A stretch of DNA of 64,000 nt from Bugula neritina (lineage: Eukaryota > Bryozoa > Gymnolaemata > Cheilostomatida > Bugulidae): assembly GCA_964035545.1 (NCBI GenBank), contig OZ037769.1, positions 13,973,133-14,037,132 on the forward strand, written 5' to 3'. The notes under the pieces were generated by a model. That model did no database searches. It had not been told where the DNA came from and saw only the letters and a program-made list of their open reading frames with translations. Made by a program: the position numbers and the translations under genes. Of this stretch, positions 13,498 through 25,889 are shown in pieces. The stretch's first letter is position 1. The number at the start of each line of letters is the position of its first letter.

Positions 13498-16381
13498 CAC
13501 ACACAAATGCAAAAGCAAATGCAAAAGCAAATGCATGAGCAAATGCATGAGCAAATGCATGAGCAAATGCATGAGCAAATGCATTAGCAAACGCACAAAA
13601 ACAGAAAATATAAGTTTCACTAAGGGCAATTTATTTGGGTGCAAACTGTTTATGATACATGTTTAATTTTTATATTATTAGCATCAATAATCATTTGACT
13701 TACAATTTACGTTGAATCCAAACACAAACAAAATCTCATCTGCATGGACAGCGCCAGTTCTTAGCCAATCAGGTCCTTCTTCAAACAATCCAGGGCTGTT
13801 ACGTTTGTGTGCAAACTCATAGGCAAATGTGTTTCTACTTGAAACAGCACTGTGCAACTGTAGCTGATGGATTGTGGGTAGGGTCAAAATCACATCACCT
13901 ACAAAAGACCAATAGGAATTATTTATTTGGCTGTAGAATCTGAATAAAATTGTTTCAAATAGAAAATCAACCAGTGTATCATTTTATAGCACTTTTTCAA
14001 AAATGACATAGACGATTGTCATACAGTTAATATGTAAACATAGAAACCTTACCAGCTATTTGAGTAAAAATCTCTAGTCGTTTCTCATCCATTGTGCGGT
14101 TAGAGCTCAAAAGCTGGGAGTGGCTGTTTAAGTAGAATATTGGTAGGATATCTGTGATTAGGTCAATGAATCTTTCGTCACCAAGAAGGCCAGTTGGTGG
14201 AAAAACAATCAATTTCAAAGCCTCATTGAATATATTTTCGGAGAGCCCGCTTTCAACTGCAGAACTATTGAGATTTCTGGCTATGGGGTCAAGGAGAAAC
14301 AAACCTTCTTGATTATTCCAGCCGCTAAGCAAATCATAGTCACCAAAGTTTGCTAGCATTGACTTGGTTTGTTCTGAGGGGCCTGTACGAGTAAAGCTAT
14401 CCAGAAGACGAGAGAAGTCATGGGGAAGCAAATCTCCATCTACCACTGGACCTAAGTACATATTATCGTTCGTAGCCATCAGTATTTCTCGGCTATCTGC
14501 ATTTTGAAGACATGTCTTTAAACTGTCATTTACTGAGCAGTTGACCTGTTGAACCACAGAGTTAGATACACTCAAGGGTTGAGGCATGTACAAAGTAGTC
14601 GCCAGACCTGAACCGCTTTCTGTTATGACTCGTTGAAACAGCGAGTTGTTGTTCAAGGGTGAAAGCATGTGGAAAGAAGCTGAAAAAGCTCCGGCAGATT
14701 CACCAAAGAGCGTGATGCTGTCGGGATTTCCACCATAATCTTCTATGTTATTCTTCACCCATTCTATGGCCAACTTCTGATCCCAGAGTCCATAATTGCC
14801 GGGAAGTTTGTCATCTCCGGTTGACAGGAACCCGAGAGCTCCTAAGCGATAGTTGATGGTAACCACGACAACATCTCCCTTGGCAACAATAACTGACGCA
14901 TCATACCCACTTCCTGCGCCGACAGTGAACCCTCCACCATGGATCCAAATCATTACGCTCTGAAAGTGCAAAAATGCTCTATGTAAACCTTAAAAGATGA
15001 AGTGTCTATTTAAAAGCATAAAGCCAAAAAAACCACAAATAATGCTGAAAAAGATGACTATGATATCTGGATTTGGCTTATATCAAGATGGTGAGTATTA
15101 CGTGCACAAGCCAGATAAGGCAGAAAGCTCAAGATATAAAAATGATTCAGTGAAAATTACAATGCAATAAATAGGAAAATGTAGAGCTTTTCATCATTCT
15201 ATAATTACTTCAATTAGTAATGCAGACAGCCAAACCATAATTTTGCTAGAAGGTATTAGCAAACAGTATAACACAACTCCAAAAGGAACAAAACACTGCA
15301 TGCCTCTAACATAAAACACTGTTTATATTTTCACTTTGCTATACGTCTACAGATTAAAGATTAGGAGTTGTCTTTTAAAGATAACATGGAATATTATTTA
15401 TGCATAGTTTTGGGTATGTCAAGTCAATAAATTAGCTTAGTCACAATATGTTGTATCATGCAGAAGTAGTTTAAATAAAAATTCAGTTTTATTAACATGA
15501 CTGCAATGTCAATGTCAATAATCAAAGATAAGTTGAGTAAATCAAAAATATATTATTATATATTATTATATGCATTTAGTTCTACTTTTTAACCTTTATA
15601 ATCAGTGTTAGTATGGGCAGCAGATATAAATGCTTTATAAAACTTTATGTGAGTCTAGTAAAACATAAAGTGTACTAGGTGTAAATAAACTTTAAACTCT
15701 GGATCACAAGGTAACAAATATGCTAACAGAGAAAGTAATACAGAAAGCTCAATTAGCTACCAAGAAACAGCTGCATGTTTAAAGAAACTTACTTTTTTGT
15801 ACTGAGAATTTGCTGTGTAGATATTTAAACTAAGACAGTCTTCGCTGCCAATTACAGCAACACTGGGTCTTTGCAGGCATGCTGAGCCATAGACTGTGGC
15901 GTTTCGCTTTTCTGCACCGAAATTACCAAATGGTTTCGGCTTGGCAAATCTAAGACTACCAATCGGAGGCTTGGCATATGGAATACCTGACCAATGAAGA
16001 CAAAAATGAATGAATGAAACAAATGATTAAAGTTGTAAATAAATGATTGACAATTGATTTTGTTTATAATTGTGTTTCAATGTTTATAGTCAATTCTTAA
16101 AATCTTGATGTTTTACAAAGCAGTGCTTACATGCATGTTTCTAAATTTGTTGACAAATAAGCAGGGAATGTAACTCCAAAGTCTGCCTCATTATTAAAAA
16201 AAATTTAATTAGAAGTTAGAATATTTTTGTTTAACTTACCTAAATATTTGTGCACTGCTGTACCCTCTACATTTTCACTAATTCCTTCTATTTTACCAAG
16301 TTTTGTCTGCAACGATGTTGACATTCCATATTGTAGTAGTAGAGAGAATAAAACCAACGAGAAAACTTTAGTGTAGGTCAT
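12090..16381 (-). CDS. Membrane-anchored type-B carboxylesterase-like protein 3 (7 exons, about 635 aa)
   Basis: Exons in transcript order: 16381-16240, 15986-15793, 14959-14053, 13898-13704, 13260-13173, 12688-12468, 12250-12090. Exon 1 is short: its ATG starts MTYTKVFSLVLFSLLLQYG, a signal peptide, followed by LQTKLGKIEGISENV as in the paralogues. The hydrolase domain has HGGGF, nucleophile Ser200 in the classical GESAG, Glu330 (GWNNQEG) and His466 (GAVHADE). Exon 3 is 907 bp, identical in length to exon 3 of gene 1. The C-terminal exon gives YEFLNGMLTL, a helix at about 603-623 and the tail QLKRKIAQSKIN. A large compound microsatellite lies in intron 4. A catalytically complete, membrane-tethered carboxylesterase of unknown substrate. 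Confidence 0.88.
13391..13600. repeat. Compound microsatellite: (CA/CACG)n plus 12-bp units
   Basis: About 115 bp of CA-, CACG- and ACGC-type repeats (13391-13504) pass directly into a 12-bp array 'aaatgcatgagc' / 'aaatgcaaaagc' up to about 13600. It lies in intron 4 of esterase 3. Open frames on both strands here are low-complexity artefacts. Confidence 0.9.
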
Positions 16382-17957
16382 ACTGAGCTAGTTGTGACTG
16401 ACCACTGCTACTCTACACTCACACGAATGGCTAAGATTTGGAATTAGTATTATGCCATCTTTAGCTGATGATAACGGCAATTTTGTGATAACTGCAGTGG
16501 CTGGATCTAGCTAGGAGTGGATTTAGCAAGGGGGCTTGACATCTCAGTATTGAATGTTCTCATAAAAAAGTTAACCAACCTGACATAATACTACTTTGGT
16601 TATTAAAGAAACCATAGTTGCTAAACACTATGTTTTGACTTTTTAACAACTCACTGTATACCTATGACAACAGCTAATTAAAAAGATAATATCATTTTCC
16701 TATAACCAGTAACAGTAATTTAATGATGCTGAAAAACATTTATTGCTTAATATTTTATACATATTCGTTTTGTTTAGTATTTATTGCTTTAACAGAAAAA
16801 TATATTTCATTCTAATTGTTTTTAGGAGTTAAACTAAAAGTTGATTTTTTCGGATTGATTAGGTTAACTTTTTTTTAAAAAAGATTTTAAAAATGGTTGC
16901 ACATGGTGTTGCCGCCATGTTTTAAATAAAACAAGTTTAACTGCTAGAATTTTAGTAAAAAAATGTATGTTATACTGGTATAATCAATCAAATACACACA
17001 GGAAAGGAAAGGAATAAAATTCCTATAAGAGTCAATCAAGATAACAATATTTAATTGCTCTGCGTAAGCTTTGATAACCTATCAGAAATATGCACCACTT
17101 TATCTTTGTTAGCATGAATGGAATGTCTTCAATATTATTAATGAAAAAAAAGCTTCTCCGAAAAAAATATTATTAATTGTTCTGTAACTCTGTATACTTT
17201 AACTATAGAATGAAAGAAAAACATTCAATTGCACATAAAGTATGATTAAACACAATGGTTTTAAGATTGCTATGGTACTCTTCAAATATTGAGGAGCTTG
17301 AATTGCATGATAATGTATTGCTATACCAAATTATTTGTGAGCTTTGAAGTCTCCTTTCTATAGAGAATGTAATTGCATAGTTTATTATATACATAAAACA
17401 TGAAATGATTATGTATACATTATAATTAAAATGTATATTGTATTATAGCTGCAGATGAAAACACAGTATTAGGGTATCACGCGAATGCCGTCATCAAATA
17501 GGTGTATCAAAGCATTGATATTTATTTAATTTAAATTTTGCGAAAATACATAAGTCTTAACTTTTTAGAGATAACTCAGATATGATTGTATTTTGCTGCA
17601 GAAATATTGGTGAATGACTAATTCATACAACTGCTGTGAAAATTTATTGTTTATCTACACACAAATCTATAAACACAGTGTATGCAGCAAGTTTACAACC
17701 ATAGTATGTGACAAATAGACAGTAAGCTTTCCGTATAACACGCTTAGTATATTTGCAGAAAGACATTGTACATTAATACAGTAAATATTAAATTACACAT
17801 GTCACAGGTTATATTCATGATTAAAAAACTGATTTAGCAGAAAAAAATTGTTTTCAAAAAGAATGTTATCTAGATAAAATTGATATCAAAATATTACTTC
17901 ATTTCTTAGGGTAGTACTTCGTTTATTAAAGTAGTATACTTGGAACAATAAATATTT
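16382..17957. other. Intergenic region between esterase genes 3 and 4
   Basis: AT-rich DNA without a recognisable gene. 'tttatt' at 17922-17927, about 30 bp past the gene 4 stop on the - strand, is a plausible poly(A) signal for gene 4. The part next to 16382 is the 5' flank of gene 3. Confidence 0.45.
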
Positions 17958-20900
17958 TCACAGTTTTGTGTTGTTGTTTTCCTGAAGCTCTTTCAGCTCT
18001 TCTTGTTTTTTCAGCTGCACAATCTTTGCCAGATGCACTTTCAGAGAGATGTAGGCAGTGAGCAAGATGATAGTAACTGCTGACAGAATGGCTCCTAAGA
18101 CTAGGAGAGCCGTCAGCGTAGAGTCAGCATCATTGTAGTTAAGATAAGCCACTCCATTCAGGTACCTTTCTAAAAAATCAAAACAGTACATTTTACACAT
18201 GTTGGAAATGCTGACATTATCGTTTATAATATTGTATTTTTTATAGTAGAACAAGATATTATATGATTTTAATCGAAGCTAAAATATATATATAATTAAC
18301 AATGATTAAAGCAATAGATATAACCATATTCATATCTTATTTGGCGATACAAAGGAATATGCTCTTGTACAATGATGCAACTATAAGGCCTATGATAATA
18401 TGAATGCATGATAGCATGATATATACAATAACAGAACTGAATGATAACCATAGGTTAAAAAGACTTGATAAATACATAAATATATGAATATAATATGATC
18501 ATATGGCTTTATATGTATTTATGGGTGTGTAAATAACTAAATCTAAGACTATATGAATACATGATTATATGGATGGATGATAAGATTATAGTAATATAAT
18601 TCTAAAGTTATACCTGCATATTAATATTATATTGAACTAAAAAAGTCAAGAGTGTACATTATTGCTTCCGTATTAACTGAATAAAATATGCCTTAAGTAC
18701 CCAGACAAAGTTTATATACATATGACTGCTGCCAGCTGCTGACCTTTGACACTGCTGGGGTCGACTGTAGAGGTGGAGGGTGTAGAAGTGCTGGTAGGGG
18801 GAGTAGTGGTGGTTGTTGTGGTAGTGGTGGTGTTCACAACCCCCACACCAGGTATCAAGAACGCAGACGTCATGGCTGACAGAAATGGCTGCCTCTCTTT
18901 AACAGGAAATGATGAAACTGTAAATGATTCAAGAGTGATCTCTGTGTAGGCTCGAGCTTCGGAATAATCATACACATCGTAGTCTACGGTTGAAGGATTA
19001 CTGCAAGAAAAATTTATATGATTTGTATTATAAGATATAACAAATTATAGAGAGTAGCTGTGATGTAGCCTACTGGTTAATTCACTGGCCTAGTAAGCAT
19101 GAGGTTATTGGTTCGGATCTAAACACTGGCAACGGTTTATTGATTATCACCTATAGTCATAAGTATATAATTGCTGTTTTGTCTTTGTTTAAAAAACCTT
19201 TTCTATTTCGGATTTTCACAAAGATAGCAGTGATCGTCTATAGCTGATGTAAATTTATTTTAGTAAAATATATAATTAGTCTGAAAAAAAGGAACCATAT
19301 AGTTGCATACGCTTGCTGGGATTTTATTTAATTAGTGTATGTAAGGTGAGAGCTGTTGGCATTGGTAGATTTATTCACTGCATCTAATCAAATAAATATT
19401 TGATAATTGAGCTTTTAAGGTGATAAGTAAAAGAAGAAAATCAGATATAAACTTTCTGGAATACTGTACAGTATGCATTTTAAAATTGTTAGCCACCTTA
19501 TAGCTACTAAAGCAAGCTTTAAAACATTTACAAATATCAAATCTATCTCGGGAAATTTGTCAATAAAACTGAAGAATTAGTGCTTTTTTATCAGAAACTA
19601 CAAGACTTTTAAAAGCAAAAACTTTAGCTCTAAACTAACAACTTTAATCAAACGATCAAACTAAATGGATATGACCATCTAAGATCATGGTTGATTAGCA
19701 TATTTTCTAGCTACAGAAAGTGAAATGCTGAAAAACCAACCCAGTTTTAGCAAAACTGCTCCATTGCTCCATCATCTTTTGTGAGAGTTTTTTTTCTGAA
19801 TCAGAATATTCTGTGCCTGCAAAAATTAAAAATTACAAAAAAATTGTATTTTTATAAAAGACGTTATGTTATGGCTATACTAAACCACCTTAGAACTGTG
19901 TTTAAAACTGAGGTGACAAGTTGAAACTATACTACTACCAACTGTTCTACTATATATGTAGTAAAAATATTTTTGAAAATGACCGAGATGAAAATTGCTT
20001 TGTATACGCTTATCATAGATGAAATATGTTAAGCTTTCTATAGATGAGAGCTGAAATTGATTATAAATTTCAAGTTTCAAAGCAGGACAGAACTATTACA
20101 ACACTTACAGGTAACTGAAGGCACGAGTTTCTTGCAGTCTGACAAAGTCAGCAACGGCAGCCCAAAGACATAGCGGATCTCCTCGCCATGATTAGCCCCG
20201 ACTTTTAACCATTCAATATCTTTGTAAAACTCAACTTGAGAAGGGTTTGGAGCTCCGTGGCTAAACTCATAGGCAAAGGTGTTGTTAGATGATGATGCAT
20301 CACTGTGCAGCTGTAGCACCTGGATTGTCGGCACAGTAACGGTGATGTCGCCTGTAAATTCATATTACATAACAGCAGCTGGTACACTCATATGTATCTT
20401 ATCCATCTAAGTAGTGCTATTTCTTTATGAGACGATACAATGTTTAGCATAAATGTATAGCTTTTGCGTCATTTAAGACTCCCAAAAGTTGCAGGAAAAA
20501 TCTTTTTGATTTCAACCAGTATAGTTACTTCACAATGACATAGCCGACATGGCCACAAAAGTTTAAACCTGACCATTTCACAGATTTAAATTTGATTTCT
20601 CGTTCAACATAATTTTTGGTGCGAATATAAAAAGCCTATCAATTATCTAAAGCTAAAATCTAGCAGTATTTTTTGTATAGATACTGCAGTGGCAAAAGCT
20701 ATCAGCAAAAATATCAACTATATGAAGTATGTTTGTAACAACTCCTTATAGAATTATGGAATATTTAATCTAATGACACCATATATAGCTATGGCAAACT
20801 TTAGCTATATATATCAACCTAATAGCCACACTGACTTTGTACTGGTGCATATGCTTTGGTCATCAAATCTTATATAAATATACCGGCTATCTGTGTGAAG

Positions 20901-23366
20901 ACTTCCAACAGCTTGTGGTTCTCACTTTTACCGTCACTCAAGAACTGTCTTGGAGAACTCAGGTAATATTGAATGATGACATCAGTAAGAAAGTCAAGTG
21001 TTGTCTTACTACCAGCAAAGTACGGAAATATGGTTTGTTGCAAGGTGGACGAAAGTGCCATTCGAGAGATGCCTTCGCTAATCGGTTGGCCTGTTAGTGT
21101 TTCCAGTAATTCTTTATTAACTAATGCAAACACTAGACCTTCTTGATTGTTCCAACCACCGAGTAAGTCATACTTTGCAAAGTTAGAAAACTTGTTCAGC
21201 TGTTGCGTATCTAAAGCAGCTACGTTTGTAAGAACTTCACTAAGTTCGTCAAGAAGAAACTCGCCATCAAGTACTGGAAGGAACATCATTTGAGAATCTT
21301 GGCTCTGGAGAAGTTTGTCAACACTTTTTCTTTTCAAACATTTAACTAAATCGGTATTATTATCACATCCTACATTGCTAGCTACTCGCTGCATGACCCA
21401 CGATGGGTTACGCTCTAGAAAGTTGATCCCAAACCCTGCTCCACTCTCCATTATTGCTCTCTGGAACAAGTCTGGGCTGTTTTGTGAGGTGAACATTTGG
21501 TAGGATATGGACATGCTTCCGGCCGACTCTCCAAACAATGTTATTGCATTTGGGTTACCACCGTAGTCTGCGATGTTGTCCTTGACCCATTGAATAGCCA
21601 GTTTCTGATCCCAAAGTCCATAATTTCCAGGAAGCCTTGAATCCCCCGTGGAGAGGAAGCCAAACAATCCAAGCCTGTAGTTAATTGTAACCACGACAAC
21701 GTCTGCCTGAGAAGACAGCAACTCTGAGTGGTAAGTGCTGCCTGCGCCAAACTGGAAACTTCCTCCATGGATCCAAATCATAACTGCCTGTAAATATAAA
21801 GCATTGTATACATTGTATTAGCATACATTGCATGCAAGTTATATTACTATGCATATTACATTCTATAATTACTATATATACACATTAAATTATATTACTA
21901 TACATATTATTACGTTAAATTGCTATACATGTACATTGCACTAATATTCATATATATACATTATAGTATTGCTACTTTACATATACATTATACTATACAC
22001 ATTACATTAAATTACTATTCATATTACACTATGTAACTATAAACATAAACTACATGTACGTACAATCTACATATTGAATACTTGCTGCCCAATAACTACA
22101 CTTGCTTACTCTAGTTATAAATTTACGAGTTGGCGCTTGACTTATCTTAAAAGGTTTAATTGGCAGCACTATGCAACACAGATTTTGTGATAAATATATA
22201 TAATATGCAAGTAAAATCAAATTCATATAAAACTAAATATTTGTTAGATAAATTAAACTTTATAAAACTACATATATATATACGCAGGTAACACAAACTT
22301 TATAAAACTACATACATGCAGGTAAAATGAGCTTTATAAAACTACATATATATGCAGGTAAAATAAGCTTTATAAAACTACATATATGCAGGTAAAATGA
22401 GCTTCATAAAACTACATATATGCAGGTAAAATAAGCTTTTTAAAACTACATATATATGCAGGTAAAATGAGCTTCATAAAACTACATATATGCAGGTAAA
22501 ATGAGCTTCATAAAACTACATATATGCAGGTAAAATGAGCTTCATAAAACTACATATATATGCAGGTAAAATGAGTACTCGGCAATCTTACCCTGCTAGA
22601 GTTCTGACCAGTTCTGTATGGAGTGTATATGTTGAGGTAGAGACAGTCTTCACTCTGATTTTGGCTTGTCTTTGGACTCTGCCTACAGTCTGGTCCAAAC
22701 CGAGTAGCATTGAGACTTGCACCAGAGAAGCCACCATATGGCTGTGGCTTAGCAAACCTGAGATTTTCTACTGGAGGTTTAGCATATGGGATCCCTGTCA
22801 ATATAGAATGTTTTTCATAATAATGCTATCTGAAAAAACTTTGCCCCCACTGAGATCCATTTAGGCCTCTACCTTGTAAGCAGGTGCGCTAACTATTACA
22901 CTATTACTACTCCTTCAGTTTTTAGGCTCCCTTGGCTTCTCAACTCCCTTGGAGTACTTCAACTGACCTGCACTAAAAGCCAAAATAGCTCGAAAAACTT
23001 GCCCTCGCTAGGATTTGAACTCGAGACCTTCGGCTTTGCAAGCAACTGCACTAACCATCACCCCACAGAGACCACTGCGTAATCACTGCACTAAACTATC
23101 TACTATTAGTTCTCACTAACAAGTATTGGAAAGTATTGAGAAAATATGCTCATTTAATTTCTAATGGTAATCTTGGATGGCAATAGTTATAGTGTGGAAA
23201 TAATTACATTACCTAAAAATTTTTGAACTTCTTTTCCGTTGACATAAGTACTCAGCCCTGCAACATTTCCGAGTAAAGTTTGTAGCGTGTATTCTTGTGC
23301 TGCAGAAGTTGTGAGAAGTGCTTTGAATAGCAAACCAAAAAGAAGAAACTTTACGGAGGCAGCCAT
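17958..23366 (-). CDS. Membrane-anchored type-B carboxylesterase-like protein 4 with poly-Thr stalk (7 exons, about 682 aa)
   Basis: Exons in transcript order: 23366-23213, 22794-22592, 21787-20884, 20351-20109, 19816-19741, 19000-18744, 18169-17958. I chose the second in-frame ATG, which opens a signal peptide (MAASVKFLLFGLLFKALL). The hydrolase domain has HGGS in place of HGGG, nucleophile Ser207 (GESAG), Glu335 (GWNNQEG) and His475 (GANHGEE), with Cys pairs EDCLYLNIY and GCDNNTDLVKC. The stalk (about 583-611) has ten consecutive Thr and then Thr/Ser/Pro, which suggests a mucin-like O-glycosylated spacer. The helix is at about 631-653. The 29-residue tail is rich in Lys, Glu, Leu and Asn and may be helical. 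It is the most divergent and longest paralogue. The exon 5 donor (gttggt) and exon 6 donor (gtcagc) are weak but keep the paralogue frame. Repeats fill intron 2. Confidence 0.87.
19050..19240 (+). repeat. Decayed tRNA-derived SINE
   Basis: 'tgtagcctactggttaattc' resembles an A box and 'attggttcggatct' a B box, followed by weak similarity to the family 1 body ('ctatagtcata'). Strongly diverged, in intron 5 of esterase 4. Confidence 0.45.
22257..22576. repeat. 33-36-bp minisatellite in intron 2 of esterase 4
   Basis: About nine tandem copies of a unit whose + strand core is 'ataaaactacatatatgcag' followed by 'gtaaaatgagctt'. The array ends about 15 bp from the exon 2 donor (22592/22591). The copies nearest the exon are the most alike. 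Confidence 0.9.
22835..22915 (-). repeat. tRNA-like SINE head, family 2 (decayed)
   Basis: 'cttgtaagcaggtgcgctaa' with 'aaaaaactttgcccccactg' on its 5' side (+ strand order) matches the family 2 layout. The B box is mutated ('agatccatttagg'). In intron 1 of esterase 4. Confidence 0.55.
22990..23075 (-). repeat. tRNA-like SINE head, family 2
   Basis: + strand order: 'cgaaaaacttgccctcgcta', B box complement 'ggatttgaactc', 'cggctttgcaagc', 'ctaaccatcacc'. It is a second copy of the same family about 90 bp from the first, in the same orientation. Confidence 0.65.
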
Positions 23367-25118
23367 GTTGCCGTATAATAATTCAATCAAAGCTCTGGTA
23401 TAAAACTATTCCACTAGTTATCTATAATCTTGTGAGCTAAACAAACAAAATGAAATCAGAAAAATTTCAATATTTTGATAAATCATTCCACACTAATCAG
23501 CACGGATTAATTTTAAATAAGGATCAGGCTGTTGCATAGTATGAAAATATCGATAAATGCGATAGTTGCTAGCCCTCAGAAGTGTATTCAATAAACAAGC
23601 CAATAGAGGAAAAAAGCCGTTGCTACACTAAGCATATATTAAAAGTTTTTCTGATTAAATATTTTATATGGTTAGAGCAATATAGCCCAATGGTATATTA
23701 TCAAATTATTCAAATTTAGTCAATGGTTTGTGCCCCCTTAAGTTATGCCCCTAATCAAACAATCCAGTCTACACTCCTTTATCTATTATAAAATCTGGAT
23801 AAAAATTCCAAGTGATATTAAATCATCAATAGATAAGTTATGCTTTAAGCAAACGCAAGAAGGTTAAATACATTTGATATAGCAAAGTCATACTCAGGTT
23901 TTTGGAGAGTTGAAATTTGGCAGTTAGTCATTTACAAAATACAAATCATGCTTCTCAAAATAACATAATGCAAGCGGTATTGAAATATGTTAATATTTAT
24001 ATAATAGATTTACAAAATGCTCCTTATTATAGCTGAAATGTACAATAAACATAAGCTTAATTATCCTTGTATAGGAACCTCTGCGCAGTGAAAAGAGGTT
24101 TTATAAAGACTTGTTTTCCTTTCTGGCAGTTGTTTTGTGTTTTATTATGAAAATAAACCCTTGCTCATTCTACTTCACATGATAGTCATCAAATTAGAAA
24201 TAAATGTATTTTTATAGCAGAGCCAAATTTTCATTTGCATCATTTAGTTAAATTATAATGACTTTTTTGGACCATCTTTTTGTTAAATAGCATTACAGCA
24301 CACAATGTTTTCAAGGAATAAAGTGGAACGGTTGGCAAGGATTCTTTGCACTTCCTGTAAGATGCAGATTTATACAATACTGCAAGCTATAGACAACTCC
24401 ATAACACTACTAGCTATATTGAACTTGTTGCATCATCATTGCCAATTACTTTAGTAGTTGTTCGCTCTTTTGTGCAAAGAGGGAACAACTTGCAATCAAA
24501 ATGACTCTTCAGTTGTAGCTGATTGAATATTTATCTTAATAACTATAATTGTTTTTTTTCTTGAAATGACTTTTCTATTTCTTTAAGCATAGTTTTAAAT
24601 GTATTGCAATATAATTATATATACACAGTTTCTAGCAAACTAAATTTTTGCAATAAATAAATGCTGTTGCAAGTTCTAAATAAAGCTGCCTATCACTTTG
24701 TATATATACTTTGCATATTCATCATGATTGATTGGTTTTAGAAGGATCTAGAATAGCAATCCTTGAGTAATTAGCTTTTAAGGCGTATTAAGTTAGTTGA
24801 TTACTAAAAGCTGAGTTGAGTCAAATATATTATACAGTGCATGCACTACAGTCTTCTCCATGAATCTGCTGGTATCCACCCCTGCATCCAGCCCTGTATC
24901 CACCCTTGTATATTCACCCACTACACATCTGCTGTGTTATCATTGCTTGAATAGGTCTACATACTGGCATGTATGAATTTGTGAGTATCGGTGATGCAAC
25001 TGTTCCCAAAAGTTGAATGAAAAATCCATTCGCATTATGCTAAGCGTTTATTGAAATGCAGTGATATAGAGTCACACAGAACGCTAAACTAATATATGCA
25101 TACTAATTAAGTCATTGT

Positions 25119-25200
25119 AAAATAATTGCCCCCACCAGGATTCGAACCACAAACCTCCGGCTTGCAAGCAGGGGCGCTAACCAATTACACTACAGGGGCT
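25119..25200 (-). repeat. tRNA-like SINE head, family 2 (best preserved copy)
   Basis: On the - strand it reads 'gcccctgtagtgtaattggt' ... 'cttgcaagccggagg' ... 'ggttcgaatcc' ... 'tgggggc'. The 5' GCCCCTG and 3' TGGGGGC can form a seven-pair acceptor-like stem, and the anticodon-loop-like CTTGCAA would read TGC. The T stem is mispaired, and the element shares its 3' tail with the other copies, so I call it a tRNA-derived repeat, not a functional tRNA. Confidence 0.65.
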
Positions 25201-25578
25201 TCGAGACTCCAAACAACATCATAAGTTACTGTAATATTTCATTTTTCCATAAATGCGCAATGATACCTTTCGTTATAGTATAGCATTATATAGACTAGCT
25301 ATAATACTATAAATAGTATATATTATAAATTATAATATGTGCTTGATAACTTAAAATGTGCAATGCTGTGCTATATTATTGTAATAAGTTACTTGAAGCA
25401 CTTTTTATATTGTTGTATTACACTATCCTACATGTGTTAAGAAAAATTGCTACTAATTGTATAAAAAAGAGCTGTAACTCGAACATTTTTCTTGCGAGAC
25501 CTTATTGGTTTGAAAGGTGATCTTAGCAGAATTAGATGATTCATTCTTGTTTGTTCAAAAAGTAACATTATATTATAT

Positions 25579-25802
25579 TAGCAAGAGCAGCCGTGGTCTT
25601 ATAGAGGTAAAACCATCTGCTTTGTGAACATAAATTCATGGGTTAGAACCTCAACAAAGGCCATAAGTGATATTAAGAAGAGTATCCATCCAGTCATAAT
25701 TGCTCCTGGGTATCATCTTAACAAGTCCCTAGTCCGTTCTAACAAAAACCCTTTCCATTAGGGTTTCTCACAGGGATAGTGACTATAAATTTGCGTGAGT
25801 TT
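25579..25802 (+). repeat. tRNA-derived SINE, family 1 (full length)
   Basis: Head 'gcagccgtggtcttatagag', B box altered to 'gggttagaacctc', middle 'agtcataattgctcctgg', tail 'ggtttctcacagggatagtg' and 'actataaatttgcgtgagtt'. Same order as the other copies. Confidence 0.8.
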
Positions 25803-25889
25803 TTCATATGTAACGTGTATTATAGATGTGTAATAGTGAACTGTAATGACTCCATTGAGCCGATTACTAGTAAACTGTAGCTGATGAGT

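Larger units (their letters stand above)
23367..25889. other. Intergenic region between esterase 4 and the propeller gene
   Basis: About 2.5 kb of AT-rich DNA that includes the 5' flank of esterase 4 and the 3' flank of the propeller gene. It contains one family 2 tRNA-like element (25119-25200) and one family 1 SINE (25579-25802). No coding exon recognised. Confidence 0.5.

Noticed and set aside
1112-23366. Acetylcholinesterase identity for the esterases
   Set aside because: The fold, triad and Cys pattern match the wider family, but the Trp between the first Cys pair that binds choline is absent in all four.
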